A stretch of 64,000 bases of DNA from Enterobacter sp. JUb54 (GCF_014298075.1 NZ_CP060418.1:5022001-5086000), one strand, 5' to 3'; shown: positions 40,215 through 50,170, numbered from the stretch's first letter. Program-made: numbers and translations. Notes: a model not told the origin generated them from the sequence alone.

Positions 40215-40365
40215 AGATGCCCCCTTAGCGCCCGGTGTTCTCTAAATCCTAAGGGTATCAAAGCCGTGCGAGGGTGGCTATCGGCATGCGGATATTCAGG
40301 AATGCGTCACGCAAAGACGTCATATTCGCGTCGGCGATATCTGCGGTGTTAAATAACAGAACGGT

Positions 40366-40410
40366 GGAATAGTAGAATAGAAATATGGGGAATAGTGGAA
40401 TAGCTGAATA
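40366..40410. repeat. Short (G)GAATAG repeat array
   Basis: Five spaced copies of (G)GAATA(G) in 45 bases (40366, 40375, 40389, 40397, 40406) just beyond the kdgT terminator. Confidence 0.6.
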
Positions 40411-40411
40411 T

Positions 40412-40434
40412 AAAAGGAGCCTTGCGGCTCCTTT
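40412..40434 (-). terminator. Terminator of kdgT
   Basis: On the minus strand AAAGGAGCC-GCA-AGGCTCCTTTTAT: a G+C stem followed by T residues, 18 bases past the kdgT stop. Confidence 0.75.
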
Positions 40435-40451
40435 GAATAAACGATCACCCG

Positions 40452-41447
40452 TTAATGATGTTGTACTACCTGGGCCAGATCTTTTTCTTTGACCTTACCA
40501 CTGACTTTTCGTGAATAAATTGCGGTAATAATGGGCACCAGAATTGCGGTGACAATAACGCTGGCGGCAACCAGCGCGGTTGCTGATGCGGCCACCGGTT
40601 CAAAGGCCGGATTAATTTGGGCAATAATTACCGGGTTAGCCACTGCAGCACCGGCGGCGGAAGAGGCTGCAATACCGGCAGTACCGTTACCGCCGCCAAT
40701 AAATTTATCAGCGAAAATCAGTGGAATACCGGTGATGACAATGACCGCGACGCCCAGAATAATACCCAGCAGGCCGGTTTCCATAATCACGTTGAGATTA
40801 ATCGTATTCCCCAGCGCGAAGCCGAAGAAAGGAATCAGCGTCGGCGTTGCTTTACTGAAGAACGCGCGGAAGTCGTGGTCAAGGTTGCCAAGGGTAAAGC
40901 CAATCAGGAACGGCAGCACTGCGCCAATAAAGTGGTGTGGTTCAAAGGTGGCGAGGCCGGCGGAACCCAGAATCACCATCGTCATCAGCGGGCCGGACTC
41001 CAGAGACATTAAGACGAACGCGCCGGACTCTTCTTTGGTACCGTACTGATTCATCAGGCTGGCGTACAGGCCGCCGTTGGTCATATCCATGGCGGAAACG
41101 ATCGCCAGCACCGACAGGCCGGCGAACATGCCGGTCTGAATACCACCATCAGGAATAAAGGAGGCGGCAATCATCGCCACAACCCAGGCCACCGCAATTT
41201 TGGTGATCACCAGGGTGCCGGATTTTCGCAGTACCGTGCCGGTGGCACGAAGGTCAATTGAGGCGCCGATGCAGAAGAACCACACCGCAAGAATGGGTAC
41301 CGTGCCGCTGATCATCCCTTTGGTAAAGGAGCCAAAATAGGCACCGGTATCTGGAGCGAAGGTATTCAGCATCGCGCCAAGCAGCAGCGGAATCAGCATC
41401 ATCCCACCTGGGATACGTTCAATAGTTGCTTTAATTTTCATCATCAT
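40452..41447 (-). CDS. kdgT: 2-keto-3-deoxy-D-gluconate:H+ symporter KdgT
   Basis: 331 residues (E. coli 327). KdgT family inner-membrane transporter with about ten hydrophobic segments and the family stretches [47 protein letters not shown] and [10 protein letters not shown]. It imports 2-keto-3-deoxygluconate, the breakdown product of pectin and uronates. It is divergent from kduI, with a KdgR-type operator between. In E. coli kdgT lies elsewhere, so this pair is an insertion relative to the E. coli order. Confidence 0.95.
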   Translation of the reverse strand: MMMKIKATIERIPGGMMLIPLLLGAMLNTFAPDTGAYFGSFTKGMISGTVPILAVWFFCIGASIDLRATGTVLRKSGTLVITKIAVAWVVAMIAASFIPDGGIQTGMFAGLSVLAIVSAMDMTNGGLYASLMNQYGTKEESGAFVLMSLESGPLMTMVILGSAGLATFEPHHFIGAVLPFLIGFTLGNLDHDFRAFFSKATPTLIPFFGFALGNTINLNVIMETGLLGIILGVAVIVITGIPLIFADKFIGGGNGTAGIAASSAAGAAVANPVIIAQINPAFEPVAASATALVAASVIVTAILVPIITAIYSRKVSGKVKEKDLAQVVQHH

Positions 41448-41850
41448 TCCCTTTATTTTTTTATTGTCTACAGCGACTTACTGGTGACAGTCCCTCTGCT
41501 GAGGCAATAAATTTCATTTTATAATTGAATTAAAAATCTTCTTTTAGGAGTCATGGTGTTGACTCTTTCTTCTGGCTCTGGGCGGTGTTGTAAAGGCTTT
41601 AGCCTTAAATGTTATGCTCCGAAAATGACCTGTCGGGGTATACTATCCTTTTGAAGAAACCTTGATTCAATCAAATTGAAACAATATTTCAGTTTAGATC
41701 ACATTATTTTTCTCACCACGCTGATAAGATATTTTCTAACAGGGTTAAATGTGAAAAATGTGTGATTAATTTAATTAAATGTCGTTTTTTTTATTAATGA
41801 GATGGAGGCGGTTACCGCGCCTGTATTGATTTGCCAGTGAGGAGTTATAA
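41448..41850. other. kdgT-kduI divergent control region
   Basis: 403 AT-rich bases with no protein gene. The clearest signal is the KdgR-type operator at 41677-41691. TGTGA-like half-sites near 41702 and 41750-41766 may be weak CRP sites. Confidence 0.6.
41677..41691. promoter_or_regulatory. KdgR-type operator
   Basis: TGAAA-CAATA-TTTCA, perfect 5-bp arms in an A/T-rich frame, very near the KdgR consensus (AATGAAACAnTGTTTCATT). It sits between kdgT and kduI, both typical KdgR targets. Confidence 0.75.
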
Positions 41851-42687
41851 ATGGATATTCGTCAAAGCATTCACAGCGATCACGCCAAAACGCTTGATAC
41901 CGCAGGTTTACGCAAAGAGTTTCTGGTGGAGACCATCTTTGCCGCCGATCGCTATACCATGACCTACAGCCACATCGACCGCATCATCATCGGCGGGGTA
42001 ATGCCGGTGACGCAAACCGTGAGCGTGGGCGGCGAAGTGGGCAAGCAGCTCGGCGTCAGCTACTTCCTTGAACGCCGTGAGCTGGGGGTTATCAATATCG
42101 GGGGAGCGGGCACCATTACCGTCGACGGCACCTGTTATGAAATCGGCCATCGCGATGCGCTGTATGTCGGGAAAGGGGCGAAAGAGGTGATCTTTGCCAG
42201 CGTCGATGCGGCGAAGCCTGCCCGTTTCTACTATAACTGCGCGCCAGCCCATACCACCTATCCGACAAAACGCGTGACCCCTGCGGATGTCGCGCCGGTT
42301 GTGCTGGGTGAGGATGTGACCAGCAACCGTCGCACGATTAACAAGTATTTTGTGCCGGATGTGCTGGAAACCTGCCAGCTGAGTATGGGGCTGACCGAGC
42401 TTGCGCCGGGCAACTTGTGGAATACGATGCCGTGCCATACGCATGAGCGCCGGATGGAGGTCTATTTCTACTTCGGTCTGGAAGAGAACAGCTGCGTGTT
42501 CCATATGATGGGGCAACCGCAGGAAACGCGGCATATTGTGGTGCAAAACGAACAAGCGGTGATTTCACCTAGCTGGTCGATTCACTCGGGTGTCGGTACG
42601 CGTGCGTATACTTTTATCTGGGGGATGGTAGGGGAGAACCAGGTGTTTGACGATATGGACCACGTCAAAGTGGGCGACCTGCGCTAA
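41851..42687 (+). CDS. kduI: 5-dehydro-4-deoxy-D-glucuronate isomerase KduI
   Basis: 278 residues, as in E. coli. Zinc cupin that turns 5-keto-4-deoxyuronate (from pectin or hyaluronan-type unsaturated uronates) into 2,5-diketo-3-deoxygluconate. Zinc ligands H196, H198, E203 and H245 are at the E. coli positions ([18 protein letters not shown]). The start follows GAGGAG. The partner kduD is not in the window. A terminator lies at 42722-42754. Confidence 0.97.
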   Translation: MDIRQSIHSDHAKTLDTAGLRKEFLVETIFAADRYTMTYSHIDRIIIGGVMPVTQTVSVGGEVGKQLGVSYFLERRELGVINIGGAGTITVDGTCYEIGHRDALYVGKGAKEVIFASVDAAKPARFYYNCAPAHTTYPTKRVTPADVAPVVLGEDVTSNRRTINKYFVPDVLETCQLSMGLTELAPGNLWNTMPCHTHERRMEVYFYFGLEENSCVFHMMGQPQETRHIVVQNEQAVISPSWSIHSGVGTRAYTFIWGMVGENQVFDDMDHVKVGDLR

Positions 42688-42721
42688 CGTCTGAATGAGG
42701 CTGTCTGAGACAAGATAATAT

Positions 42722-42754
42722 CGCCCTGGGCATTGCTGCTCAGGGCGTTTTTTT
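42722..42754 (+). terminator. Terminator of kduI
   Basis: Stem CGCCCTGGGC/GCTCAGGGCG (one G-T pair) followed by seven T residues, 34 bases after the kduI stop and just before the convergent sdaB end. Confidence 0.85.
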
Positions 42755-42761
42755 GTGCTGA

Positions 42762-44129
42762 TTAATCGCAGGCGACGATTTTCATTGCCAGACCACCGCG
42801 CGAGGTTTCGCGGTATTTGGCGTTCATATCTTTGCCCGTTTCGTACATGGTTTCGATCACTTTATCGAGGCAGACGCGCGGCTCGCTGGTGCGGCGAAGC
42901 GCCATCCGCGCGGCGTTTACCGCTTTAACGGCGGCGATAGCATTACGCTCGATGCAGGGAACCTGCACCTGGCCGGCTACCGGATCGCAGGTCAGACCCA
43001 GATTGTGTTCCATGCCGATTTCAGCGGCGATACACACCTGGCCCGGACTTCCGCCCAACAGCTCCGCCAGACCGGCGGCGGCCATTGAACAAGCCACGCC
43101 GACTTCGCCCTGGCAGCCTACTTCGGCGCCGGAAATAGAGGCGTTCATCTTATACAGTGAGCCGATAGCGCTGGTGACCAGCAGGTAGCGGGCCAGCGAG
43201 TTGGCGTTCACCTTACGGATAAACTTGTCGTAATAGGCGAGTACCGCCGGGACGATCCCACAGGCGCCGTTGGTCGGTGCCGTGACCACGCGACCACCGG
43301 CCGCATTTTCTTCGTTAACCGCCAGAGCAAACATATTAATCCAGTCAACAACCGCCATCGGGTCGCTGTTGGTATTGTCCTGGCTGACCAGCATCCGGCG
43401 CAGGGCGGCGGCGCGGCGCGGTACCCGCAATCTGCCTGGCAGAACGCCTTCGGTGGTAATGCCGCGTTCAATACCGCCGCTCATCACTTCCCACACCGCT
43501 TCGAAGTGCTGTTCCAGTTGGGCTTTGCTGTGCAATGCCAGTTCGTTTTGCATCATCAGGCCGGATAGCGAAAGCCCACTTTCACGGCAGTGTCGTTGCA
43601 GGTCTGCGGCATTTTTGTATGGGTAAGGCACCACGGCCGGGGCTTCATTGGTCTGGCCGAAGTGTTGCTCATCGACGATAAAACCGCCGCCAATGGAGTA
43701 GTAGGTTTGCGTGTAGAGCACCTTGTCGCCGTTCAGGGCGGTGATGCGCATACCGTTTTCGTGCAGCGACAGGTTGTCGGCATGGAAATTCATGCACTGG
43801 TCAACCGGGAAGTCGACTTCATGCTGGCCGTTTGCCAGCATCAGACGCCCGTGGGTGTTGACGTCCTGAATAAACGCCGGGATGGCGTCGATATCGACGC
43901 TGTCTGGCAGGTTGCCCGCAAGGCCCATAATAATGGCGATGTCGGTGTGGTGGCCTTTACCGGTCAGGGAAAGCGAGCCGTAAACGTCGACAACAACTTT
44001 GCTGACGTCGGCAAGCAGCCCACGTGCGATGAGGTCGTCGGTGAATTGTTTGCCCGCTTTCATCGGTCCAACGGTATGGGAGCTGGACGGGCCAATGCCG
44101 ATTTTAAAAATATCGAATACGCTGATCAT
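42762..44129 (-). CDS. sdaB: L-serine dehydratase 2 (SdaB)
   Basis: 455 residues, as in E. coli. Iron-sulfur L-serine deaminase giving pyruvate and ammonia. The N-terminal domain begins ISVFDIFKIGIGPSSSHTVGPM, and the catalytic domain keeps the cluster cysteines (e.g. TNGACGIVPA, LTCDPVAG, VPCIERN). It is downstream of the serine importer gene sdaC with a 45-base gap, forming one unit read leftwards. Confidence 0.97.
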   Translation of the reverse strand: MISVFDIFKIGIGPSSSHTVGPMKAGKQFTDDLIARGLLADVSKVVVDVYGSLSLTGKGHHTDIAIIMGLAGNLPDSVDIDAIPAFIQDVNTHGRLMLANGQHEVDFPVDQCMNFHADNLSLHENGMRITALNGDKVLYTQTYYSIGGGFIVDEQHFGQTNEAPAVVPYPYKNAADLQRHCRESGLSLSGLMMQNELALHSKAQLEQHFEAVWEVMSGGIERGITTEGVLPGRLRVPRRAAALRRMLVSQDNTNSDPMAVVDWINMFALAVNEENAAGGRVVTAPTNGACGIVPAVLAYYDKFIRKVNANSLARYLLVTSAIGSLYKMNASISGAEVGCQGEVGVACSMAAAGLAELLGGSPGQVCIAAEIGMEHNLGLTCDPVAGQVQVPCIERNAIAAVKAVNAARMALRRTSEPRVCLDKVIETMYETGKDMNAKYRETSRGGLAMKIVACD

Positions 44130-44174
44130 GATGCATCCAGTACTGGGCGCGCCAGCTGGCGGCGCGAAGGGGGA

Positions 44175-45464
44175 TTAGCTGAACAGAGAGTAGAAAATAG
44201 CGGAGATGGCAATCAGACCCATAATCACAACGAAGACGTTGCTGATGTGGCCGCTGTATTTGCGCATGGCCGGGACTTTCTGAATGGCGTACATCGGCAT
44301 CAGGAACAGAATCATCGCGATAATCGGGCCGCCGAGGGTTTCGATCATGCCGAGAATGCTTGGGTTCAGGGTCGCCACAATCCAGGTGGTAACCAGCATG
44401 AACAGCGCTGTGATTTTGTTCAGTTTGTTGATTTCGATGCTTTTGCCTTTACCGCGCAGGGACTTAATCACCATGCCGTTAAAGCCTTCGCGTGCACCCA
44501 GATAGTGGCCGAGGAAGGATTTGGTGATGGCAATCATCGCAATGATCGGCGCCATCCAGGCAATCAGCGGTGCGTTAAAGTGGTTCGCCAGGTATGAGAG
44601 AATCGAGATGTTCTGATCTTTGGCCGCCGCCAGGTCTGCCGGAGACAGGCTCAGTACGCAGCTGAAGACGAAGAACATCACGGTGATCACCATCATGACG
44701 TGGGCGCGAGCCAGGATGCTGGAGCATTTCTTCTCTGCGCCGTCGCCGTACTCTTCACGCTTCGCCACGGCGAAGGAGGAGATGATCGGTGAGTGGTTAA
44801 AGGAGAACACCATCACCGGAATAGCCAGCCACAACGTCATCCACAGGCCGTTACCGGTGGCGGAGGCGCTGCTCAGGGAGAGGGTTTCCAGTGCTGCGCC
44901 GTTCCACTGCGGGATCAGGTACAGTGCCAGAATCATCAGGGCGACAACAAACGGGAAGACCAGAATACTCATCGCTTTAACAATCATCTGCTCGCCGAAA
45001 CGCACGATGGTCATCATACCCACGATCAGAATCAGCGAGAGGATCGCACGCGGCGGTGCCGTCATCTGCAGCTGGTGCGTCATAAAGCTCTCGACGGTAT
45101 TGGTGATCGCCACGCTATACACCAACAGAATCGGGTAGATGGCGAAGAAATAGAGCAGCGTAATCAGCTTACCTGCGCCAACGCCAAAGTGCTCTTCAAC
45201 CACTTCAGTGATGTCTTCGCCCGGATTTTTACCGGAAAGCACAAAACGGGTCATTCCGCGGTGAGCGAAATAGGTCATCGGGAAGGCAAGGATTGCCATG
45301 ATAATCAGGGGGATCATACCGCCGACACCGGCATTAATCGGCAGGAACAACACGCCCGCTCCGATTGCCGTGCCGTACAGGCCCAGCATCCACATGGTGT
45401 CTGTTTTGCGCCATCCGCTGCGGGTTTCACCCGTAACGATAGTGCTGGTTTGAGTGGTTTCCAT
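44175..45464 (-). CDS. sdaC: L-serine:H+ symporter SdaC
   Basis: 429 residues, as in E. coli. HAAAP-family amino-acid transporter with about eleven hydrophobic segments; [20 protein letters not shown] is the first. It imports serine for the SdaB deaminase encoded next. The frame is open to 45509, but the ATG at 45464 after CAGGAG gives the family start [10 protein letters not shown]. Confidence 0.97.
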   Translation of the reverse strand: METTQTSTIVTGETRSGWRKTDTMWMLGLYGTAIGAGVLFLPINAGVGGMIPLIIMAILAFPMTYFAHRGMTRFVLSGKNPGEDITEVVEEHFGVGAGKLITLLYFFAIYPILLVYSVAITNTVESFMTHQLQMTAPPRAILSLILIVGMMTIVRFGEQMIVKAMSILVFPFVVALMILALYLIPQWNGAALETLSLSSASATGNGLWMTLWLAIPVMVFSFNHSPIISSFAVAKREEYGDGAEKKCSSILARAHVMMVITVMFFVFSCVLSLSPADLAAAKDQNISILSYLANHFNAPLIAWMAPIIAMIAITKSFLGHYLGAREGFNGMVIKSLRGKGKSIEINKLNKITALFMLVTTWIVATLNPSILGMIETLGGPIIAMILFLMPMYAIQKVPAMRKYSGHISNVFVVIMGLIAISAIFYSLFS

Positions 45465-46050
45465 CTGTTTCTCCTGGAGGAAGCGACCAAATATAATGAT
45501 TAAAATCAATTAAGTAATACTAAATTCGTTTGTTTACGGTTTTTTAATGATTTTCTCCGTAACAAGTGGGGCGGGAAGATACATTTATCTGGTAAATGCA
45601 TCAGTGATCGCGATCCCAATTGCAATAATCCACTTTCTATATGGGTGTTTTTAGTTCAACAGTCTGTTTCTGGTGATCAGCCAGATATTTGTGGCGCGAA
45701 GGCTATCATTTACAGGATATGAGATAAAAGGAGTGGGGCGTAATAACGAGGTTTTTGCTGTAAAAATGAGATGCAGACGATGTTTTCACGCTTAAATGCA
45801 TTTTTATTAGTGATATTTATCGCTGTTTATGGAAACGCAAACGATTGGCTTTGTAAAAACAGAACAAACGATTCTTAAAATAATTGAATCATTCGGAAAG
45901 TTGCGCCGAGGAAAGGTAAGGGAACACGCAAGGGAAAGTGAAGGAGTGCAAAAGAGAGCACAGGGGAGAACAAGGGGAGAACCAGGGCAGGAAAAGCGGG
46001 TTACGGCATCGCGCGTCGTAACCCGGTATGGCAGAGTGACAGCTTATCTG
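45465..46050. other. sdaC-ppnN interval
   Basis: 586 bases between the sdaC start and the ppnN stop. The left part is AT-rich and holds the sdaC promoter side. The right part (45909-45996) is a strongly purine-rich tract (about 75 of 88 bases), ending at the ppnN terminator. An open frame from 45829 enters ppnN on the wrong strand and is not supported as a gene. Confidence 0.6.
45992..46026 (-). terminator. Terminator of ppnN
   Basis: Minus-strand stem GGGTTACG/CGTAACCC followed by CTTTTCC, 25 bases past the ppnN stop. The T-run is short. Confidence 0.65.
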
Positions 46051-47418
46051 TCAGGAGCCGATTTCATAGCAAGGAATATAGGCACTGCCGCCTGGCAGCT
46101 TCATACGATGCTGGGCGACGAAGCCCTGCAGCAGTTCGTCCATCCGACGCATGATCTCCGGATCGCCGTGCAGCTTGTAAGGACCGAACTTCTCAATCGC
46201 CTGAATACCCACCTCTTTGACGTTGCCGGCCACGATGCCGGAAAACGCACGACGGAGGTCCGCCGCCAGCACTTCTACCGGTTGGTCCGGGTAGAGCTTG
46301 AGGTTGGCCATGTTTTCATGCGTTGGATCGAACGGCATTTGCAGGTCAGGAGTAATACGGATCGACCAGTTGAAGCTGTAGGCATCCCCGGTCTCGCGGC
46401 GGTTCTCTTTCACCAGCGGCATCGCTTTCTTCATCTGCCGTGCCACCTCTGCGGCATCGTCAACGATAATGCGGTAGTGGCGACGGGCCGATTCACCCAA
46501 CGTGTGCACGATGAATTCATCCAGCACGCGGAAATAGTCAGCGCTCTCTTTTGGTCCGGTCAGGATCAGCGGCAGCACCTGCGACTGGTTCGCCGGGTGC
46601 ATTAAAATACCCAGCAGATAGAGCAGCTCTTCTGCCGTCCCCACGCCGCCCGGGAAGATGATAATGCCGTGGGCGATGCGCACGAACGCTTCCAGACGCT
46701 TTTCGATATCCGGCATGATGATCAGCTCGTTCACCAGCGGGTTTGGCGGCTCGGCGGCAATAATTGACGGCTCGGTCATCCCGATAAAGCGGCTGTCTTT
46801 ATAACGCTGCTGAGCATGGCCGACCGCGGCGCCTTTCATCGGTGCTTCCATGGCGCCCGGGCCACAACCGGTGCAGATGTTCAGCTCACGCAGACCAAGC
46901 TGGGTGCCGACGCGACGGGCGTACAGATATTCGTTTTCGTTAATAGAGTGGCCGCCCCAGCAGACAATCATGTTCGGCGCTTCGCCGACGTGCAGGGCGC
47001 GGGCGTTACGTAGAATCGAAAACACCAGGTTGGTGATATGTACCGAGCTTTCGAGATCGAGATTCGGGAAGCGCACGGTGTTGTGGATTTGTCCGTAGAC
47101 GAACAGGATATCGCGCAGCACGGCAAACAGGTTGGCCTGCAGGGAGCGAATAATCCGCCCGTCAACGAAGGCCTCTTCCGGCGGGTTGATCAATTCCAGC
47201 TTCACACCGCGTTCGCGGCGCAGGACGTTAATATCGAAGTTTTCAAAACGAGACAGTAGCTCCTTGCTGTTATCGGTCAGGCTCCCCGAATTGAGTACAG
47301 CAAGCGAGCAGTTACGAAAGAGTTGATAGAGGTCACTGCTGGCGGTGCGTTTAAGCATATCCACTTCCAGCTGTGACAGCATATCCATTGAACCAAGCGG
47401 GCTAACATGTGTAATCAA
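46051..47418 (-). CDS. ppnN: Pyrimidine/purine nucleotide 5'-monophosphate nucleosidase PpnN
   Basis: 455 residues (E. coli 454). LOG-family nucleosidase that releases base from nucleotide monophosphates; in E. coli it is stimulated by (p)ppGpp. The LOG motif [14 protein letters not shown] and the upstream [14 protein letters not shown] are present, flanked by the PpnN-specific N- and C-terminal domains. RelA, maker of its effector, is encoded at the end of this window. Confidence 0.96.
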   Translation of the reverse strand: MITHVSPLGSMDMLSQLEVDMLKRTASSDLYQLFRNCSLAVLNSGSLTDNSKELLSRFENFDINVLRRERGVKLELINPPEEAFVDGRIIRSLQANLFAVLRDILFVYGQIHNTVRFPNLDLESSVHITNLVFSILRNARALHVGEAPNMIVCWGGHSINENEYLYARRVGTQLGLRELNICTGCGPGAMEAPMKGAAVGHAQQRYKDSRFIGMTEPSIIAAEPPNPLVNELIIMPDIEKRLEAFVRIAHGIIIFPGGVGTAEELLYLLGILMHPANQSQVLPLILTGPKESADYFRVLDEFIVHTLGESARRHYRIIVDDAAEVARQMKKAMPLVKENRRETGDAYSFNWSIRITPDLQMPFDPTHENMANLKLYPDQPVEVLAADLRRAFSGIVAGNVKEVGIQAIEKFGPYKLHGDPEIMRRMDELLQGFVAQHRMKLPGGSAYIPCYEIGS

Positions 47419-47529
47419 GTGAACTCCTTACAGGACGATTATCGTCTTCCTGAGATTACAATAGCCTTGCCGGTGACGTTTCCACAACCTTGCGCACGCG
47501 TTAACGCACGCAAATTGTGAAAATGTTTA

Positions 47530-48375
47530 CTACTGACGGGCGAGGCGGCCGATGGCCGGCACAAATTCGCCGTTGCTGCGCCACGGGTTAATATCCAGCC
47601 CCCCGCGGCGGGTATAGCGGGCATAGACGGAAAGGGATTCCGGCTGGCAGAAACGCAGGAGGTCGTTAAAAATTCGCTCGACGCACTGCTCGTGGAATTC
47701 ATTGTGGTGGCGGAACGACACCAGATAGCGCAGCAGCTTTTCGCGGTCGATTTTAGGCCCACGATACTGAATCTGTACCGACCCCCAGTCTGGCTGGTGG
47801 GTGATCAGACAGTTGGATTTGAGCAGATGGCTGACCAGCGTCTCCTCGACGACCTTGCCGCCCGCAGCATCCTGCAGATAGTCGGTGCTGAACTCATAGT
47901 TATCAATCTCGATATCCTGCTCATCGATGCAGGTACCGTGCAGATGCGCCACCGGCTGGCCTTCGAGTTCGTCGAGGCGATACAGCGACACCGTGACCTC
48001 GCCCTGGGCGCAGGCGCTGAGATCGCGCGTCAGCGTTGCCTGAACATCCTGCCAGCTGGCAAAACGGGTCTGGTTAAAGCTGTTGAGATAGAGCTTAAAG
48101 CTCTTCGATTCCACCAGGTTAACGGTTGTGTCATTCAGCTCAACGTGACCGACGGCGACCTGCGGCAGCCCTTTGGCGTTCAGCCAGGAGAGCTCGTACA
48201 GGGTCCAGATATCACCGCCGTGAAACGGCAGATTATCCGCATGCAGCCCCAGCGGGTCGCGGTTCAGGCTGCGCGGCACGCCCTGAAGCAGGGAGGCATC
48301 ATAAGTATCGCGGTAATCCGTTGATTTACCGAGCGTCAGGCCGGCCAGCGCCTGATGATTATCGTAAGAAGACAT
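47530..48375 (-). CDS. queF: NADPH-dependent 7-cyano-7-deazaguanine reductase QueF
   Basis: 281 residues (E. coli 282). Two tandem tunnel-fold halves; reduces preQ0 to preQ1 for queuosine synthesis. The nucleophile C189 and proton donor D196 lie in [15 protein letters not shown], and the QueF motif [11 protein letters not shown] precedes it. It is divergent from syd across 68 bases. Confidence 0.97.
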   Translation of the reverse strand: MSSYDNHQALAGLTLGKSTDYRDTYDASLLQGVPRSLNRDPLGLHADNLPFHGGDIWTLYELSWLNAKGLPQVAVGHVELNDTTVNLVESKSFKLYLNSFNQTRFASWQDVQATLTRDLSACAQGEVTVSLYRLDELEGQPVAHLHGTCIDEQDIEIDNYEFSTDYLQDAAGGKVVEETLVSHLLKSNCLITHQPDWGSVQIQYRGPKIDREKLLRYLVSFRHHNEFHEQCVERIFNDLLRFCQPESLSVYARYTRRGGLDINPWRSNGEFVPAIGRLARQ

Positions 48376-48443
48376 GTTTCACCATAGGAAAGCGGGTACA
48401 CTAGCAACCAAGTGTATCCTGGCTAACGTGAAGAGAGAAACCG

Positions 48444-48989
48444 GTGGACCATCAAACTGCAGAAGCGCTGCAAGCCTTTACTCAACGCTATTGCGCTGCC
48501 TGGCAGCAGCAGTACGCCAGCCTGCCGCGAAGCGAAGAGCTTTATGGTGTCCCGTCTCCCTGTATCAGCGCGACGGACGATGATGCGGTGTTCTGGCAGC
48601 CGCAGCGCTTTTCCTTAGAGCCCGATATCAGCGCAGTTGAACGGGCGCTTGATATTGTGATACAACAGCCGATTCATCGTTATTATACCACCCAGTTTGC
48701 CGGTGATATGACGGCCCGTCTGGCGGGCGAGACGATGACGCTGTTGCAAACCTGGAGTCCGGATGACTTCCAGCGCGTGCAGGAGAATTTAATCGGTCAT
48801 CTGCTGGTGCAAAAACGGCTTAAGCTGTCGCCGACGCTGTTTATTGCGACGCTGGACAGCGAGCTGGATGTCATTTCGGTCTGTAACGTGAGCGGCGAAG
48901 TGCTTAAAGAGACGCTCGGCACCCGCAAACGGACAACCCTTTCTCCTTCTCTTGCGAGTTTCCTTAATCAGCTTGAGCCAGTTCTGTAA
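48444..48989 (+). CDS. syd: SecY-interacting protein Syd
   Basis: 181 residues, as in E. coli. Peripheral inner-membrane protein that binds SecY and is thought to monitor SecYEG assembly. Marks are the acidic, aromatic N-terminal helix ([29 protein letters not shown]) and [21 protein letters not shown]. It stands alone in front of the csrB control region. Confidence 0.95.
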   Translation: MDHQTAEALQAFTQRYCAAWQQQYASLPRSEELYGVPSPCISATDDDAVFWQPQRFSLEPDISAVERALDIVIQQPIHRYYTTQFAGDMTARLAGETMTLLQTWSPDDFQRVQENLIGHLLVQKRLKLSPTLFIATLDSELDVISVCNVSGEVLKETLGTRKRTTLSPSLASFLNQLEPVL

Positions 48990-49008
48990 TCCATTTTACC
49001 AACCCGTT

Positions 49009-49026
49009 TGTGAGAGATCTCTTACA
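49009..49026. promoter_or_regulatory. UvrY-type palindrome upstream of csrB
   Basis: TGTGAGAGATCTCTTACA, an 18-bp near-perfect palindrome about 190 bases before csrB, matching the UvrY (SirA) site known in front of E. coli csrB. Related sequences follow at 49032 (TGTAAGAGATC) and 49141-49158 (TTAAGAGATTCTCTCAAG). Confidence 0.8.
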
Positions 49027-49198
49027 AGACCTGTAAGAGATCGTCATCATTTACGCAATTTTTTAATCAATTGATTTGTAATAAATTCATAAAATTCAAA
49101 TCGTTGTTCTTTTTTGTTGCTCCGCAGGGTGGGGTTAATCTTAAGAGATTCTCTCAAGAAGGCTTGTAAGACGAAGCGGAATCAGTGATCCTATGTAC

Positions 49199-49565
49199 GT
49201 CGACAGGAAGTCGCGAGAAGAAGTGAACATCAGGATGATGACACTTCTTGCAGGACCCGCCGGGAAGGCGTTGCAAGGACAGGCTTCAGGATGAAGCACA
49301 GGATCACGCAGGAACGCGTAAAGGACACCTCCAGGATGGAGAACGTGAGCCGCTCATGATGAACGGTGGATCAGGAAGATCGGGACAAACTTAGGGATAA
49401 GTGATTTCACATCGGGGTGGTGTGAGAGCAGGATGCGCTAGTTTATGGATGAACATGGTCAGGAGACCACAGGAAAAGTTTTCATGGACGAGCAGGGAGC
49501 ACCAATGTAGCTGGATTGCTGCGAAACGAACCGGGAGCACTGTTAACACAGTGCTCCCTTTTTTT
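49199..49565 (+). ncRNA. csrB: Regulatory RNA CsrB
   Basis: About 367 nt beginning GTCGACAGGAAG and ending in a strong terminator. By my count it has about 23 GGA motifs, many in loops such as CAGGATG, which bind and titrate the CsrA translation regulator. Large parts match E. coli CsrB, for example the GAAGTGAACATCAGGATGAT segment near the 5' end and GCTGCGAAACGAACCGGGAG near the 3' end. It is read in the same direction as yqcC. Its synthesis depends on BarA-UvrY, and BarA is encoded in this window. Confidence 0.95.
49533..49565 (+). terminator. Terminator of csrB
   Basis: Stem GGGAGCACTG..CAGTGCTCCC followed by seven T residues; conserved with E. coli CsrB. Confidence 0.92.
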
Positions 49566-49572
49566 ATGCCTC

Positions 49573-49775
49573 TATACCCTTCATCCTTCACGTTGCCTGG
49601 GTGTTGGCTGCTCCCGTTATTCGGCTCATCCATGAGCCTCACCCTTATCAGGGCCGCTGCTCGCAGCGTTTAAATCTGTTCCAGACAGATTTGTCACCCC
49701 AGTCACTTACCTGAGTAAGCTCCTGGGGATTTACGGCCTTGCCGCCTACGAGCAACTCGAATTATTTTGGGTATA
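49573..49775. repeat. ERIC element with a 76-bp internal insert
   Basis: Ends TATACCCTTCATCC and GGGTATA. The ERIC core is present as CACCCCAGTCACTTAC and AAGCTCCTGGGGATTTAC. Total length is 203 bases, against 127 for the intact copy at 61457-61583, which it matches in reverse. The extra 76 bases (49619-49694) interrupt it after CTCCCGTT and carry three small palindromes (GGCTCATCCATGAGCC, GCTGCTCGCAGC, AAATCTG..CAGATTT). Confidence 0.9.
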
Positions 49776-49840
49776 ATGCAGTCGTTTTCGCTGCGGTATT
49801 TGCTATCCTGCGTCCGGTTTACAACTCATCGAGGTTTTCC

Positions 49841-50170
49841 ATGATTCTTCACCTTAGCGTGCGCGAGCGTTTGCACGCCCTTGAAGCGCTGCTGCGCGAA
49901 ACAGAACACTGGCAAGAAAATGCGCCGGAAAGCCGGGCTTTTGCCAGCGATCAGCCGTTCTGTATGGACACCCTGGAACCGCTGGAGTGGCTTCAGTGGG
50001 TTCTGATCCCGCGGATGCACAACTTACTCGATAGCGAACAGCCGCTGCCGCAGAATTTCGCCGTGGCCCCTTATTATGAGATGGCCCTCGATGCCACTCA
50101 TCCGCTGCGTGAACGCGTCCTGGCGGAACTGCTGCTGCTCGATACGCTGTTTACGAGCGACGACGCCTGA
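49841..50170 (+). CDS. yqcC: Conserved protein YqcC
   Basis: 109 residues, as in E. coli. DUF446 family, small soluble acidic protein with the conserved FCMDTLEPLEWLQWVLIPRM. No biochemical function is established. The frame runs upstream to 49739 inside the ERIC element, but the ATG at 49841 gives the family start. Its last base is the first base of truC (TGATG), so the two are coupled. Confidence 0.94.
   Translation: MILHLSVRERLHALEALLRETEHWQENAPESRAFASDQPFCMDTLEPLEWLQWVLIPRMHNLLDSEQPLPQNFAVAPYYEMALDATHPLRERVLAELLLLDTLFTSDDA

Larger units (their letters stand above)
48990..49840. other. syd-yqcC interval with csrB and an ERIC element
   Basis: 851 bases with no protein gene. In order it holds UvrY-type palindromes (49009-49158), the CsrB RNA gene (49199-49565) and an ERIC element with an internal insert (49573-49775). 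The remaining 65 bases hold the yqcC translation start region. Confidence 0.85.

Noticed and set aside
43590-44597. 335-codon open frame antisense to sdaB and sdaC
   Set aside because: It spans the ends of two well-conserved genes in the wrong direction and its translation has no recognisable domain.
45829-46605. Plus-strand open frame of 258 codons beginning in the purine-rich tract
   Set aside because: Its second half is the antisense of ppnN, its first half is low-complexity charged sequence, and there is no convincing ribosome site.
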